DNA of 64,000 nt. Source: Dipodascopsis uninucleata var. uninucleata. Lineage: Eukaryota; Ascomycota; Lipomycetes; Lipomycetales; Lipomycetaceae. Of the stretch, positions 23,370-35,474 are shown piece after piece. Both the position numbers and the translations under genes were made by a program. The notes beneath the pieces are model-generated. The model saw only the letters and a list, made by a program, of their open reading frames with translations. It made no database searches and was not told the origin of the DNA. Where the stretch lies: positions 558,001-622,000 of the forward strand of contig JAJLTO010000001.1 in assembly GCA_030568195.1 (NCBI GenBank). The letters are read 5' to 3'. Within the stretch, counting starts at the first letter, position 1. Every line of letters starts with the position of its first letter.

Positions 23370-25416
23370 ATGTTCAAAAAAAACCCCACTGTGAGTAAAT
23401 ATGATCATATTGGAGAGCTATGATACCAATTACTCGAACGTACATTACTAATGATGTCGGATTTCGATAAAATCAGATCAAACCATTCTCTCCGGTTCGA
23501 AATTCAGATCGCCGAAAACTACTTGGACAGATCTTAGAAAACTACGGTATTGAAGCAGACTCAATATCCTCTGAAACGAAGGATAATATCCTGCCGGAAG
23601 TCCAAACTGCAAAATTTATTGCTCGTGGAGGCGGAAAAGGAGTTATATATGTCGGTGGTGAGAAGAATACGCCATTATGGATAAAGATGGATGATAACAC
23701 GCTCATTCCAACTGGTATGTATATCATTGCATAAATCATAGAGACTTCATAAGCAAATGTTATGCAACTTTATAGTATGTGTATTTACATAATTTTTTTA
23801 GTCTATACTCTTTGGAAATGCCCATTTCTAGTACCAATTTTGTATACATGGCCACCGGTGATTGAGAAGTTACAAAATGGTGCAGGTATGTTGTTACAAG
23901 ATATAGTAGGTATGATTAAGAACTGATGTAATGATCTTTACAAGATATGATGACACCTGGAATGATAAGACCACTTCCAGACAACATTGAAAAGGGTCGA
24001 ATAGTCGCAGTTGGAGATATTCATCGTAAAGGCGTTGCTCTAGCTGTTGGAACTTTAAGTATTAACATTCAGAATGGCTCCCCTTTAGAAGGTGACCACG
24101 GAAAAGCTGTAATAATTGTGAATTGTTTTGGAGATGAACTTCCTGTAAAGGGCAAACCAGTTCCTCCTCAAGAACTTGATTGCACTCTACCTTTATACGA
24201 TAAGGAATCAGAGAGCAAAGCAACCATAGAAGCAAGCACGGAAGCAGATACACAGTCTAATGATTCTAACGAATCCGCTGCCATAGAGAAAATCACTGAG
24301 AAGATAGATCAGACTAATATTAGCACGCAATCATCTGTACAACATACTGCTGCTGCGACTTCTAAGGTAAATGATGGTCCTTCGACTGCTGACATTGATG
24401 AAGGATTTCGTAAAGCACTAGTTGCAACAATACATCAGAGCCGCACGGGTACTGCACTTAGTTTTCCTCAACCTGCATCAACTTTCATCAGTGCCCATAT
24501 TCTAGCTAACTTACCTGCAAATTTGGCTAATATACAACTCAAGCAAACTTCCTGGAAGAAGGCAGCAAAGTTCTTAAAGGCGATGGAGAAAGAGGGACTG
24601 GTAAAGGTAAAGGAGCGCGGAGGAGATGTAACAATTACTAGTATTGCTGGACTGGAGCACGAAAGCGTTCGTGTGTTCACTAAGTATCGTACTGCTAGTG
24701 CCCAGAAGGCAATCAACGAGCGAAATGCCGTCGAAAATCAAGAGAAGGATGGAAGTGAAGAACCAGGTAGTGACGCATATTCACGAACTCTAGATATCAA
24801 GGAGTTTTACCAATTGAAAGATCAAGGTAAACTAATTGCGGAAGCAGTTGGAGCGAGTACATCTCAATATTATGGTGCCGCAGAATTACGAACAATGCTA
24901 TTAGAATATATCGCTAAAGAGGGACTTATTGATCCTTCAAAACATAAAAATGTCAAGCTTAATCCCGTTCTTGCGAAAATTCTTACGTCAGCTGGCGCTA
25001 GGGTAGCAGGATCACAGATTACTTTATCCACAAGAGAAGAGCTGATAGATGCCTTCAGACAGTCATGTACAAAATCGTATAAGGTACTTAGAGGAAATGA
25101 GGACGAAAATTCAGTGAAATATGCAAAAGGAGCTCCACCAAAGATTTTGATAGTGACGAGCATGAAAATGGGTCATAAAATCACCAGAATATTGAACGTG
25201 GAAACGTATAAGATTGATCCACAAGAGTTAGCCAATGAGCTAAGAGTTGAGTGTGCAGGTTCAACTACGGTTAACAAGTCTACTGAAGGAGACAAAAAGC
25301 ATGAAATTCAGGTACAAGGTCCACAAATGAAGGCAGCCATGGCTGTACTAGAACGGCATGGCATTAAAAAAATATGGATGGAAATCAAAGACAATACTAC
25401 ATCAAAGAGGAAATAA
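23370..25416 (+). CDS. TMA64: translation factor eIF2D / Tma64 (ligatin)
   Basis: Four exons (23370-23390, 23477-23714, 23802-23885, 23945-25416) give 604 residues. The first exon codes only for MFKKNPT, and exon 2 resumes with IKPFSPVRNSDRRKL; together they form the family's N-terminus. The PUA domain covers about 114-180 (IRPLPDNIEKGRIVAVGD, KGVALAVGT, AVIIVNCFGDEL). A low-complexity linker follows, then a SWIB-like domain (EFYQLKDQGKLIAEAVG) and a C-terminal SUI1 domain with KMGHKITRILNVETY and VQGPQMKAAMAVLERHGI. eIF2D delivers or removes tRNA at the ribosomal P site and recycles 40S subunits with deacylated tRNA. It follows PET127 on the same strand after 197 bp. Confidence 0.95.
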
Positions 25417-25727
25417 GCATATACAATATTCTATTATTAAACTACTCAAATAAATATCTAATAAAAAAGACCATAATATTATTGACCGCCAATTGGTAAA
25501 TAGTAATATGTTATATGAAATTTATTTATAAAATTGCTGTAGAACCCAAACTCCCTGTTCGTGCTATCAAATATTTTACAGTTGAAAGATAACAAGTTAA
25601 ACCATTAAATTATAACGTCGTGTCGGGAGGTGGAAAATAAACTGTCAAGCATTCACATCAGTTAAAAGGCTGTCGAACAAACTTTTACATTAAAAAATGA
25701 CATCTCGCAGCATTAAGATTATCGGAT
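25417..25727. other. convergent 3' region TMA64/RCF2
   Basis: A 311 bp AT-rich stretch between facing stop codons, taken to be the two 3' untranslated regions. No gene seen. Confidence 0.6.
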
Positions 25728-26397
25728 TTACTTTTCATGGTTCTCGATAAGCTTCTTCCAAGTTTCATCTTTATATGCATGAGCGTGAGTAGAAGCAGTA
25801 TTATCCTTGTTGTCGAAAACCGTCAAGCCAGCAGATCCGACAATTAATAAAAGCGTAAAGCCTTGTGCATACATTCTTGCCTGGACAACCTTCTGCGAAG
25901 TAGTCATGTATTTGTCTCTCGATACCACGTAACCAGCACCCACGAGCGAAGACAACCAAGCTCCCAAAAACACTATTTTAAAACAGAATCGTTAGCTGTA
26001 CTCGATATTACCGTTGTTCATCGAGGAATTACATACCTTTGAATCTATTCTCGCTAATATATTCGAGAGCACGATCAGTAATAGTCTTGGGTAGTTCAAT
26101 TTCCTTTGTCTCTACATCATAGTCATCAAGGCCATTGATCATACGCATAGTCGCGCGCTCATGTTTGAGTGAGAAGATCTCATATGTCGTTAAGAAACCA
26201 GCAAAAAATGAAGCGACTATCATAAATGATCGGGCACTAGTTGAACGTTCGAAAACCTTCGGGTAGTTTCTCTGAATATATCTATTTGCTCCCAATCCAA
26301 GAGAAAGAGTCACCAAACCAGCAGGACAAGCTCGCTTCAGGACATACGGCCAGTGATCTTCAATCTTCTGATTTGTCCTGAGAATTTTTGAGTCCAT
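25728..26397 (-). CDS. RCF2: respiratory supercomplex factor Rcf2-like, HIG1 domain
   Basis: Two exons (26397-26037, 25972-25728) give 201 residues; the 64 bp intron has donor GTATGT and an AGCTAAC branch. The N-terminal part has two hydrophobic segments (RACPAGLVTLSLGLGANRYI and SFMIVASFFAGFLTTYEIF), as in Rcf2. The C-terminal part is a HIG1 domain: a segment starting FLGAWLSSLVGAGYVV, then the type signature VQARMYAQGF and a last hydrophobic helix. Yeast Rcf2 is 224 residues and sits in the inner mitochondrial membrane. There it associates with cytochrome c oxidase and III-IV supercomplexes. The assignment rests on topology plus the HIG1 motif; a generic HIG1 protein is the alternative. Confidence 0.86.
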
Positions 26398-27554
26398 GAC
26401 GATGTATGATAGTAAATAACGAAAGATATTATATCTAAAACAGTTTAATTTCTTTGTTAACCAAATTTAACATATAATTCTTATCATTCACTTGTCTCCT
26501 GTACCTTTTCAATTAATGTAAACGTCTCTAAAATGTGTAGATTGCTTATAGAAAGTATCGGGAAACTTCATGGATATGACAATCTGGCGTGATTTTATAA
26601 GACTTAACTTGGCTATGGACGAAAAAGCCACGGAATCAGCCACGATAATGACCTCATTGTATCAAAGGTAGATATTTACCAATGTTAGATGCATATATAT
26701 TGCGTATATTATGATTTATGCCGTAAATGTCGCACAAATGATACTTCCATTTATGCTATGCTAATTACTCGCCACAAATGAGATATTTTCGACTGAGTGT
26801 GAATTCTCTTCCTTCGAAAATTTTCGTGTCAAATTGACATTCCGTTACGGGCAATTAACGGAGACAGAATTGTGATATGGACTTTTCTTGAAAACATTCT
26901 TAATTATCGTCTCAATAATGATTATTTGGTGTTATCTGATTAACAGTTTTTAAAGGTTCATTTGATATAGAGATGATTCTAGTTTAGGAGTAGATAGATA
27001 TCAATATAATACGACTTATCAGAATTTCAAGGATGACCAAAATTATTTTACCAAACGGAACTTTACTATCTTAATTAAACTAGGCAAAGGTCTACATGTT
27101 AATGCCTTGCTACATAGCACACTTGTCAAATTCCATTAGGTCATGAATAATATACAACCTGATGAGCCGATGTTAGTGCTGATATCGATTAGAAGTTCTG
27201 AATAGTTATTGCCAGTAGGCATAGATTCAGAATAGAAGTAATCTTAGTGTCATTCCTTATGTTTTGAACTACTTTCAGTAACATAAGGAGACCGGTGTAC
27301 TTCTACATACTACCGTAGTCATGATAGCAATACCGGTTCGTCCCAGTTATAAATGTATTTGCTTGAATGTATTTGCTGAAATGCTATTACTAGAACAATG
27401 GTGCCATATTTTCCTTAAAAGTTCTGCCGCATAAGATAAATTATTTAGGGTAATTATGCGTGTGTATTTTTGGTTAGGATATCTTGTATTTGTAAAAATA
27501 AATACACCTGTTGGTCAAGTCAGATCTAAAACTTACAATCAACGCTCTATTGAC
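26398..27554. other. 1.2 kb intergenic region, RCF2 promoter side
   Basis: Tandem arrangement: the RCF2 promoter lies at the left end and the 3' end of the fructosamine kinase gene at the right. AT-rich with no convincing open frame, tRNA or repeat. Confidence 0.5.
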
Positions 27555-28505
27555 TCAAGACGCGTATTTCTTGATAAGCATTCGCATGGCTGATTTCGCC
27601 TGTGAAGCATATCCTCCTCCATAAAATAATGCTGAGTGGTTTAATTCGTGGTATAACTTGTAAAGTCTGACACGATCTTCATACTCATCGGTAGGCTCTT
27701 TAATAGGTACAGACTCATGATATTTTCTATAAAAATCAGAAGAAAAACCTCCGAACATTTGCATGATCCCAAGCTCATACTCAGAATCTGCATAAAATGC
27801 ACATCCATCAAATATGACAGGCTCCAAACTTCTACCACGACCCCTGATCGCAGCGCCAGTATTTCCTCTCCAGAGATCACCATGCACAAGTGACGGGATC
27901 GATTTCACAGATCCGAGAAGTCTAGGACACACGATGTCAATGACGTCTTTGCCTAGCCTATCTAATTCAGAATCCGGCCCATTAGCGCGTGTATTTTCTT
28001 CTAAAATTGCTTGTAGACGATACTTTGAAAAGAATTCTAACCACGTTTCTGTGGGTGGATTAAGCATCTTCGTATTTCCGCAGCAAGTTACCTGGCTATC
28101 TGGCAACCCAAAAGTTTTGACAGAGTCTTTTGAAGTTTCATTATGAAGTTTAGCTAGCTGTTCAGCTAATTTCAGTTCCCATCCTTTTCCGCTACCCGAA
28201 GTGAGCTTGTTTAAGTACTCCGTTACGACAAAATACTTTCCTGGTTGTTCAGCCAGTTTCCCAAATCCAACTGCCTGTGGACTGAATCCTGGAACGACCT
28301 TGTTAATCCTCTCTAAAGTTGCATGCTCGCCAGCGACCAGCTCCTTCGTCCGGGAAATTTTCACAAAATACTCGACTTTTCCATCTTGATCTGATATCGT
28401 ATGTGTAGAACCAAATGTGCCAAATGAGCCGGAACTAGAGCTTGGTACGCGATATTGAGATGAAGGTCCGGGAAGAATATCCAAAATTGCTTTGTCAATT
28501 GCCAT
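27555..28505 (-). CDS. fructosamine/ketosamine-3-kinase
   Basis: A single exon of 316 residues, typical for the family. The kinase-like fold is visible: a glycine/serine-rich N-terminal loop, FVKISRTKE with the ATP-binding Lys, a GEHATLERI helix, the catalytic loop LVHGDLWRGN near residue 208 and IFDGCAFYADSEYELG for metal binding. These match the fructosamine kinase family (PF03881), related to aminoglycoside phosphotransferases. The enzymes phosphorylate sugar adducts on protein lysines, which destabilises the adduct and removes it. The exact ketosamine (fructose- or ribulose-derived) cannot be read from the sequence. It lies upstream of GID5 on the same strand, 346 bp apart. Confidence 0.93.
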   Translation of the reverse strand: MAIDKAILDILPGPSSQYRVPSSSSGSFGTFGSTHTISDQDGKVEYFVKISRTKELVAGEHATLERINKVVPGFSPQAVGFGKLAEQPGKYFVVTEYLNKLTSGSGKGWELKLAEQLAKLHNETSKDSVKTFGLPDSQVTCCGNTKMLNPPTETWLEFFSKYRLQAILEENTRANGPDSELDRLGKDVIDIVCPRLLGSVKSIPSLVHGDLWRGNTGAAIRGRGRSLEPVIFDGCAFYADSEYELGIMQMFGGFSSDFYRKYHESVPIKEPTDEYEDRVRLYKLYHELNHSALFYGGGYASQAKSAMRMLIKKYAS

Positions 28506-28851
28506 GATGCTTAAATATTCTCGAATGGTTTAACGTATCATCGTTTGCTACGATTAATTTAATGACCTTTAACAGATCTCATAAATGCTGCGATATGATC
28601 AATAACTAAGTTATACTTATCACGTGATTTAAGATCGTCATGATTGTAGAAATATTATAGCATTTTGATAACTAACCGAAGTACATACAAATATAAGACA
28701 ATTATATTAGAAAACCAGCTCCATATACTCCTTTTATAATGACATGGAATGATCTTTGAGTGATCTTTTCTAGCTAAAGGACACTGAGTAGCTCATGACT
28801 AGCTGGATTATGATGAATTCCATGAAAATCAGTAGCAATTAAAGACGATAT
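28506..28851. other. fructosamine kinase promoter and GID5 3' region
   Basis: A 346 bp AT-rich spacer between two genes on the minus strand. A CACGTG-containing stretch (TATCACGTGATT) lies near 28618-28628 and is a possible bHLH/E-box site upstream of the kinase gene. Nothing else was recognised. Confidence 0.45.
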
Positions 28852-31508
28852 CTAATTTTCTCTATTTTCAGTATCCAAATCCATTCCATTTTCAGTAGAC
28901 GAGATGATCGTATTTTCAAAGTTACTATTGTAACTGTCATTATTAGAATCATCGCCGAATCCAACAAGCCAGTCAATGTTATAAATTGCCAGTTTCGTTT
29001 TTTCACGCACATCCAAAGCTCTATCTTGTTTCAAAACCTCCAACTTGTCACGGAATCCAAGGCGTATCAAAGTTGATGCCCTTCGACGGTACATATCAGC
29101 AAAATGTAGTTCTATATGAGGTGATGACTCGTCAGACTGTCTGTTAGATTCATCATGTACAATTCCGCCACCACTAGTTTCTCCTTCTCGTATCGAAGAT
29201 AGATCCTCGTCGATTAAAGAAGCAGAATAGTTCCTGTCTTCTGTGGACGTCAAGTTTAAAACCATCCATACACATGCAAGCCTAATCTCGTCACGTTCGT
29301 GATGCATTAATTGAACCACCTTCTCCAAGAGGCTCTGACGGCAAAGGACAGCTTCACGATGACGATCTACACTAGCAGCTATATGAACTAATATATACAG
29401 AGCAGCGACAACTATTTCACCATAATAGGGTGAAGTTGACAATAGTGGTGTACCCGATTCGGAGTCAGGTATCAGTGTCTCTGAGGCGTCTTCTGCTTCA
29501 GCATTAAGCGCAACAGGATTTACAGCGAGTTTCTCTTCTATCACACGGAACATCTCATCCACACCCACATTCTCGAAGAGCTTATCAATAAATTTTTCAC
29601 TTCTGCATGTCAGGTTTCTCACGAATGCCAAAGCCTGCTCTTGAACCTGGGGTTCTGAATCTCGGCATAAGTTCACCAGTAAAGGAAATCCTATTTGAGA
29701 TACTACAAGAGTGCGTGTGTCCATATCATCACCATACACCAAGTGCTTCAGCGCCCATACAGAATTTAAACGTAGTGGAGCATATCTTGATTTTGCGCCG
29801 GCAGCAATTAATGGTAATATTCCTTTGTCTAGTATTGGCTTTCGGAGAGGAGAAAACTCTAAAACAAGGTTACAAACTGCGGCCATGGCAGCAGTTCTTA
29901 CCTCTAGATCCTCTTCTACCTCTGGACCATCGATTAACTTCAAGTTAACAGAGTCTTTGTCAATACTAAAATTTTCAGCCAAAGGCTCAGTTCCTAATAA
30001 GATAGCATGTGACTTTGTATCTTCAGACATTGGAGACTCTCCGAGAAGATCGACAACACCACCGACAACGCCACTTTCAACTAACGTTGTTCGCAATAAG
30101 ACAACGCTTCTTGAGAGCGTACGTAATACATGGCAAGCTGCAATCTTTACCTCTCTTACTGCTGGTGTATTTGGCATGTTCATGACTGCCATAACAACTC
30201 CAAGTGAACCAGCATTAATTATCATCTTTCTATATTCATCTTTGTGTAACCCAAGCGCCGCCAGACACATTAGGCCCCCAGAGAGAAATTTCATATTTGT
30301 CTCTTTGCCCCAACTTCCCTTGAAATGATTGTTAGGAGCAACATGAACGATGATTGATACAATTTTCTTAATGAGTCCAGCCTCCACACAACGGTCCGTG
30401 ACGTCACCTCCATCTCTACAGACAACCGCAAGTGTATGTAAAATTTTTGGATCACATCGCTTGACCACATCCTCACCACTACTAAGAGCATCATCCAGTA
30501 ACTTCATAAGAGCGGGAACGAGAAATATCGCCAGAGCATTATTTGGTACTTGATTCGACTTCATGCCTTTACTAGCAGCATTAGTCGCACCAGTATTTGA
30601 CGTAAACAAAACTGTAAGTAATGAAGCAGCAGATAATTTTATTGAGGTATCTGAGCCACGTAACATTACTAGCAGAGCATTCGTAAACTCTGGCGACGAC
30701 TTTAAGAGCGATCTAGTACTACTAGGTGTAAGTACATGAGCAAGAGCAAGAATCGCACATGACTGGAGCTTATTATCAATTGTGGACATTGCAACTTTGG
30801 GCTGTGTGACGATCAACTCTTGAACGAAAGATAATAACGGAGCAGTCAATACCTTCGAAACAATGTTTACAGTACCATAATTTGGCGAAATTAAAGGCAC
30901 TAGTTTGCAGATGTAATACAGGATCTGGCTCGTGACAATCTGCCTCTTCTGTACATACTGTGCTGTGTAAGTAGTCAAAAGGTTCGACAACGATTCAGGT
31001 AGATTAGCGTAGATAATCACGAGAGATGTAATAGGAGGATTGCTAGAGAGTAAAGTCGACAGCGTTCTGAGGCTCGCAAGTAGTAGCTGCTGAGAAGACG
31101 TTTCGTTTAACAGATTGATTAAAGTTGTCAAAGTTTTAGATGTGAACATGCGACTAGCAATTTCCGATTCGCCTTCAAACAAGAAGAAAGAGTGTTAATA
31201 ATAGTTAATTCATAAAATATTATACCGCAATATATATTGCCGAAAAAGAATTTAATCATTAACTTACTGTACGCAAAGCTACCTAGTACCACGGCAGCCT
31301 CGATTCTGCAGTCTTCATAGTCATTTAGTGGGCCAGAACAGGAACTATTCAGTATATTAAGTAGATCGTCTAGCACCCCTCGCTCTACATAAGCGGCTTT
31401 TTGTTCATTATGACCAATAACTGAATTCTTTAAAGCCCTTAGACCTCGAAGTTGCACATCATAATTTCGATCTCGAAGGTATGGAAGCAAATCTTCCTCT
31501 GCTATCAT
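28852..31508 (-). CDS. GID5: GID ubiquitin ligase scaffold Gid5/Vid28 (armadillo repeats)
   Basis: Two exons (31508-31268, 31172-28852) give about 853 residues; the 95 bp intron has a perfect GTAAGT donor. The whole protein is armadillo/HEAT-like. It opens with a YLRDRNYDVQLRGLRALKN helix pair, has many IxALAxVL-type repeats, and contains RLNSVWALKHLVYGDD then EQALAFVRNLTCRSEKFID, the best-conserved block of the family. It ends with MVLNLTSTEDRNYS and an acidic tail. Gid5 bridges substrate receptors such as Gid4 to the GID/CTLH E3 ligase core, which destroys gluconeogenic enzymes (for example fructose-1,6-bisphosphatase) after glucose returns. The start is the ATG at 31508; an upstream coding exon cannot be excluded because the frame stays open for about 57 more bases. 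Confidence 0.9.
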
Positions 31509-32257
31509 AGTTCGTTCAATAACAAGACGTTCGAAGTTGAAAATAACTATACATATATTGTGCAAGCAATATTTTGCGCTCAGTTCATATGAGTTTTGAA
31601 CTCAGAGCTCTCAAAATCTTTTGATTTATCAGTAAGGGGAACTTAAATGTTTTTAGAGCTGATAATCAATAAAGAGTTGTTACAATAATACGAAATCTTT
31701 AGAGGCTGGGTTAATGAACATGCAAAAAAAGCTTGTGGCGAAGTAGGGAATGTTGATCAGAAAAAGATGATCGGAAGCTAAATAATCTAAACGCGAAACC
31801 GTTATAAACTTATGCTCATATATATCACATATTTCTATATTTAAGCACTATACATCCGAAATATAAAATATTTCATTTGAAAGAAACAACAATATGGTAA
31901 ATAATAATACAAATCATTTTGAAAATATATGAATAATTACATGTCATTATCTCACAAAAGTGATTAAATATTTGGAGTTATGCACAGTTCCATATGTTCT
32001 CTACAAACCAATACACATGCTTCCATTTCACTGAGAGTATTTCTATCCCATAACAATGAAAAGTTATTAAAACCCCTGGGAACATTTTCCTTGTACTCTT
32101 CTCTATCTGACTTGGCGAATAGCATGAGTACCAGTGTTATCAAGACTGATATAGGGGCTTAACAATGAATTATAAGAAAACGAGATAACCCCGTATAATT
32201 GTATCAAAAGAGTAGCAATAGCCTCTTTCTCTTGCTGTTGTGCTTATCATTAAAGTC
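31509..32257. other. GID5 upstream region and cyclin 3' region
   Basis: A 749 bp AT-rich spacer on a run of minus-strand genes. It should hold the GID5 promoter on the left and the 3' untranslated region of the cyclin gene on the right. No other feature was recognised. Confidence 0.5.
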
Positions 32258-33482
32258 TTAGCTGTCATTATTTTTTTCATTACCACTAACATCCATATTG
32301 TTGTTTGGCTCTATCTCTTGCTTACTGTCTCCTCTACTAGAGTCTTCGGTCTGTAAATTCGCGCTGTTACTGTCATTGATATCTGTTGGCTTATCTTCAA
32401 GACAATACGCAGTACTCATTCGAGCAACCATGCGCCTGTAGTACTCATCTAAAGCTTTATATGGCGGAACAACACGCCAACCAACTCTAACTAAAAATTC
32501 GACTTCCAGCAAATTCAATTCAGCTAATGAAATACCCCCTACTCGTGCATAATGACTATTAGTGCAAAAACTATCACAAAGCCCTTTGCTGGAGACTGCA
32601 GCGCTGGTAATCAAAAAACGATGCACAGTCAGAGAGTTAATCGTAAATGATGAGTACGCAGCACAGAGAAGATCGATATAAAACACAGTCGCTAATAGAG
32701 CTGACTTCTCCATAGAGCAAAATCGGACAATTCTCTGTAAATAATCTTTATGAGAAATCATCGGCGGAGCACGAGAATGAAATCTAGTTAGCTGTGACGA
32801 CACTAGAGGCAAGGAGTCATTAAGATTTATCAGCTCTCCAAGCATAGACGATATCAATATTATTAGATCTTTCATATCGCAGTCAAAATAACTACGTGGT
32901 AAAACTTTGATGCTGACGAGAGCTTCCTGCGATGAAACCGACGGCGGGGGAGCAGCAAGTTCAGAGTTGTGTCGGTCATCAGAAGACACTACATTAGTAC
33001 CTAAATCTTCTTGAGCAGTTGATTTTGCATTAACATTGTTCGATGACTCTCCCATTAGAACGCTTCTGTGCTTGCTTGCATCTTGGAGCCTGCGACGTCC
33101 TATTGAAGGCGAGTGAGGGTGCCTTCTGTAGCTCTGTCGAAGACGCGCTGGACTAGGAGGTGCGACTAAATCAGACTTTTCTGTAGCTGGTATCTTTAGT
33201 CGAGGTGATTCTTCTGGATTATCTAAACCTGATCTTTTTACAGGTCTTGGTGATATATATCCCAGATTCGAGTTCTGCGCCCAAAAAAAAAAGAGAAGTG
33301 AGCCAATGCTTCAATAGCCGATATAAAAGTTAAAGAAATATACTTACAGCAAACTGCTGGACCATGTCAGAGCTTGGGGTCTCACTACCTTGCTTTGTAT
33401 CTTTTGATTTTTTGTCATGCTTATCTTGTGATGTAAACTTCGAGCTCGAAGGATGCAATATACTTCGAACGTTGAGTGGCAT
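32258..33482 (-). CDS. PHO80-type cyclin (Pho85-class CDK partner)
   Basis: Two exons (33482-33348, 33274-32258) give 383 residues; the 73 bp phase-0 intron has donor GTAAGT. Residues 1-165 are basic, Ser/Pro-rich and probably disordered, with several S/TP sites (SPRLK, SPARLR, SPSIGRRR). The cyclin box covers about 174-332: FDCDMKDLIILISSML, FHSRAPPMISHKDYLQRI, LLATVFYIDLL, TINSLTVHRFLITSAAVSSK, YARVGGISLAELNLLEVEFL and YYRRMV. This is the PHO80/PREG pattern (PF08613). Such cyclins direct Pho85-type kinases to targets in phosphate signalling, glycogen metabolism and polarity. Which cyclin it equals (Pho80, Pcl6/7 or Pcl8/10 class) is not clear. The tail is acidic and Asn-rich. Confidence 0.9.
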
Positions 33483-35474
33483 ATTGAAGTCGGGGCGAAA
33501 GAGCCGGCCAGTTATCAAAACTGATCAGCTCTGCAGTGTATTCTATATTTAGTGTATACTGCGAGAAATGATAACATGTAAATGAAAACAAGATCTGCGC
33601 TGGCAAATTTACTCTATCTTCGCTATCCGCTCTGCCTAGTTACCGATATCCGCGTTGTTTCGCGCGTTGATTTTACTATCGTGAGCCTATGGTACTATTC
33701 GTTATTGTCCGCCTCCCCTTACCATCTAAAAGGTATCCACATTTATTGCTTCTCGTCATCCGAAAACAATAGATCTGAAAACGACATGCACAACTCAATC
33801 AGAGAACTGAAAAATAAAGTAAGTCCGGTATAACAAAATTTTTCTGTGTGGGAAGTTTGCTCATCGGCGATAGATGTGTCAGAATTTAGTAGCTAAGCAC
33901 CAGAGCGGATACCTTTTCATCTGCGAGGGAAAAGGAAGATATTGAGAACTTGAGACTTATAATAGCGATAGCTATGTAGTGGCTATTGACAGCGGAGAAG
34001 CTTCTCTGTTACTAGCGAGGCCACGATGAACTGAGAGATCGGGGTTTTTTTTTTTTTAACTAGTCTCGGACGTTGGCTTAGATCGCCAGAGCTGAATCAC
34101 CTTCAGAGTAGTATTCTACTTTCAACAACTGATCGTTACGTAGCTGCTGCTCCGTAAAAGCCAAGTTCGTACAGATAGTATTATCCGCCTGTTTGTTGAT
34201 ACACCCAGCTTTACCTCAGTGTCAGTTATTTTTTCGGTTTTTCACCTTCTTTCTTTTTTCGGTGCTAATCACCTCTCTTTTGGTGAGCTGTTATCCCCCT
34301 ATATTGACGACGCTTAGCTAACCAGACTAGCTCAACTACAGCAGCTTTAAGAACCTAATGAGCCGTGGTTTGCAGAATCTTATTATAGTTGGCACTATCT
34401 ACTATTCCAGCTAGTAATTCTCTGTTCCTCCGCTCCTCTGTCATTTTACGATCAAAAAGTCCAACGTCGACAGCGATTTGGCAGGAAAACGTCCGAGAAT
34501 ATCGCATAATACGCCAGCACAATCTGAAAATACAGCCCAGAAGTCTATTATGTGCCACTAAAGTATGCTCGAACAAAACTTAAGCAACAATCCGCAGTCA
34601 ATATGCCATAAACGTACACAATACGGCATAATCACGCGAAGCAATATTTTCCCTCTCAAGGTCTCACCTTACCCTGATAAACAATATTACATAATCTGAC
34701 TATATCTGCTGCCAGTGTCCAATCGCAGGCGGTTTGGCACCATCTGCGAGATATACAGTTACGTGGCAGGTGGGCGGTCGCTGTCGTAAGGAAACACTAA
34801 AGGTTTTCTGAGAGGCAGTCGCCTCTGCCTCTATTGCCTCGATTTAAGAGATCTGCTCCTAGCGCGCTTACACGCCGCTGGTCATGTGATCGTCTCAGTG
34901 TGTCTCTACGTGGCTACAGTGCTTGGCTTGACGATATGCAAATGCGAGGCAAATGAAGACTAACAACGCTTCCTTGACTCGACATTCATTGCCGTAGAAG
35001 GTTAACCCCTGAACGGCGCAGCGGGGATAACCTCAGAGCAACAATAGTGCTATAATATTTTGTAGTCACAACAGCGCTGATTAATTTATATTCAACTAGT
35101 CCAGGTTCTGAGCAAAAGATTGCTATACTAAGTCTCTTTTAAGCCATGCTCTTTGTCCTGCAGCGCCTAGCTGTTACAATGGTTATAGTAGCGTAAACGC
35201 CTCTGAACTAGGTATAATGTCACTTGACGTCCTTCAGATCCTCGTTCGAGTTCCGGCTGGCCGTGTTGGGAACAGCTCGCCACTAGCTGCGTGCTGCATA
35301 TATATGACAATTCATGAATTCGGCTAGCTGGAAGACACACTTCTCACCAAGTCATTTACCACCTCTCCACTCCTAAAGGATCGACTAAAAACGCCTGCAG
35401 ATAGCAGATTTGCACTGGTACTATTACATACAAGTTCTTGTATCTGGCCAGCGTAACGACAAAAACCTAACAGA
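33483..35474. other. 2 kb divergent region cyclin/macro-domain gene
   Basis: A gene-free divergent stretch with the cyclin promoter on the left and that of the macro-domain gene on the right. It contains a 13-T run at 34045-34057. Short open frames on both strands lack ATG starts or family features. A B-box-like GTTCGAG near 35235 has no matching T stem and is not a tRNA. Confidence 0.5.

Noticed and set aside
35221-35262. GTTCGAGTTCC, resembling a tRNA B box, upstream of the macro-domain gene
   Set aside because: No T stem, anticodon arm or acceptor stem could be formed around it.
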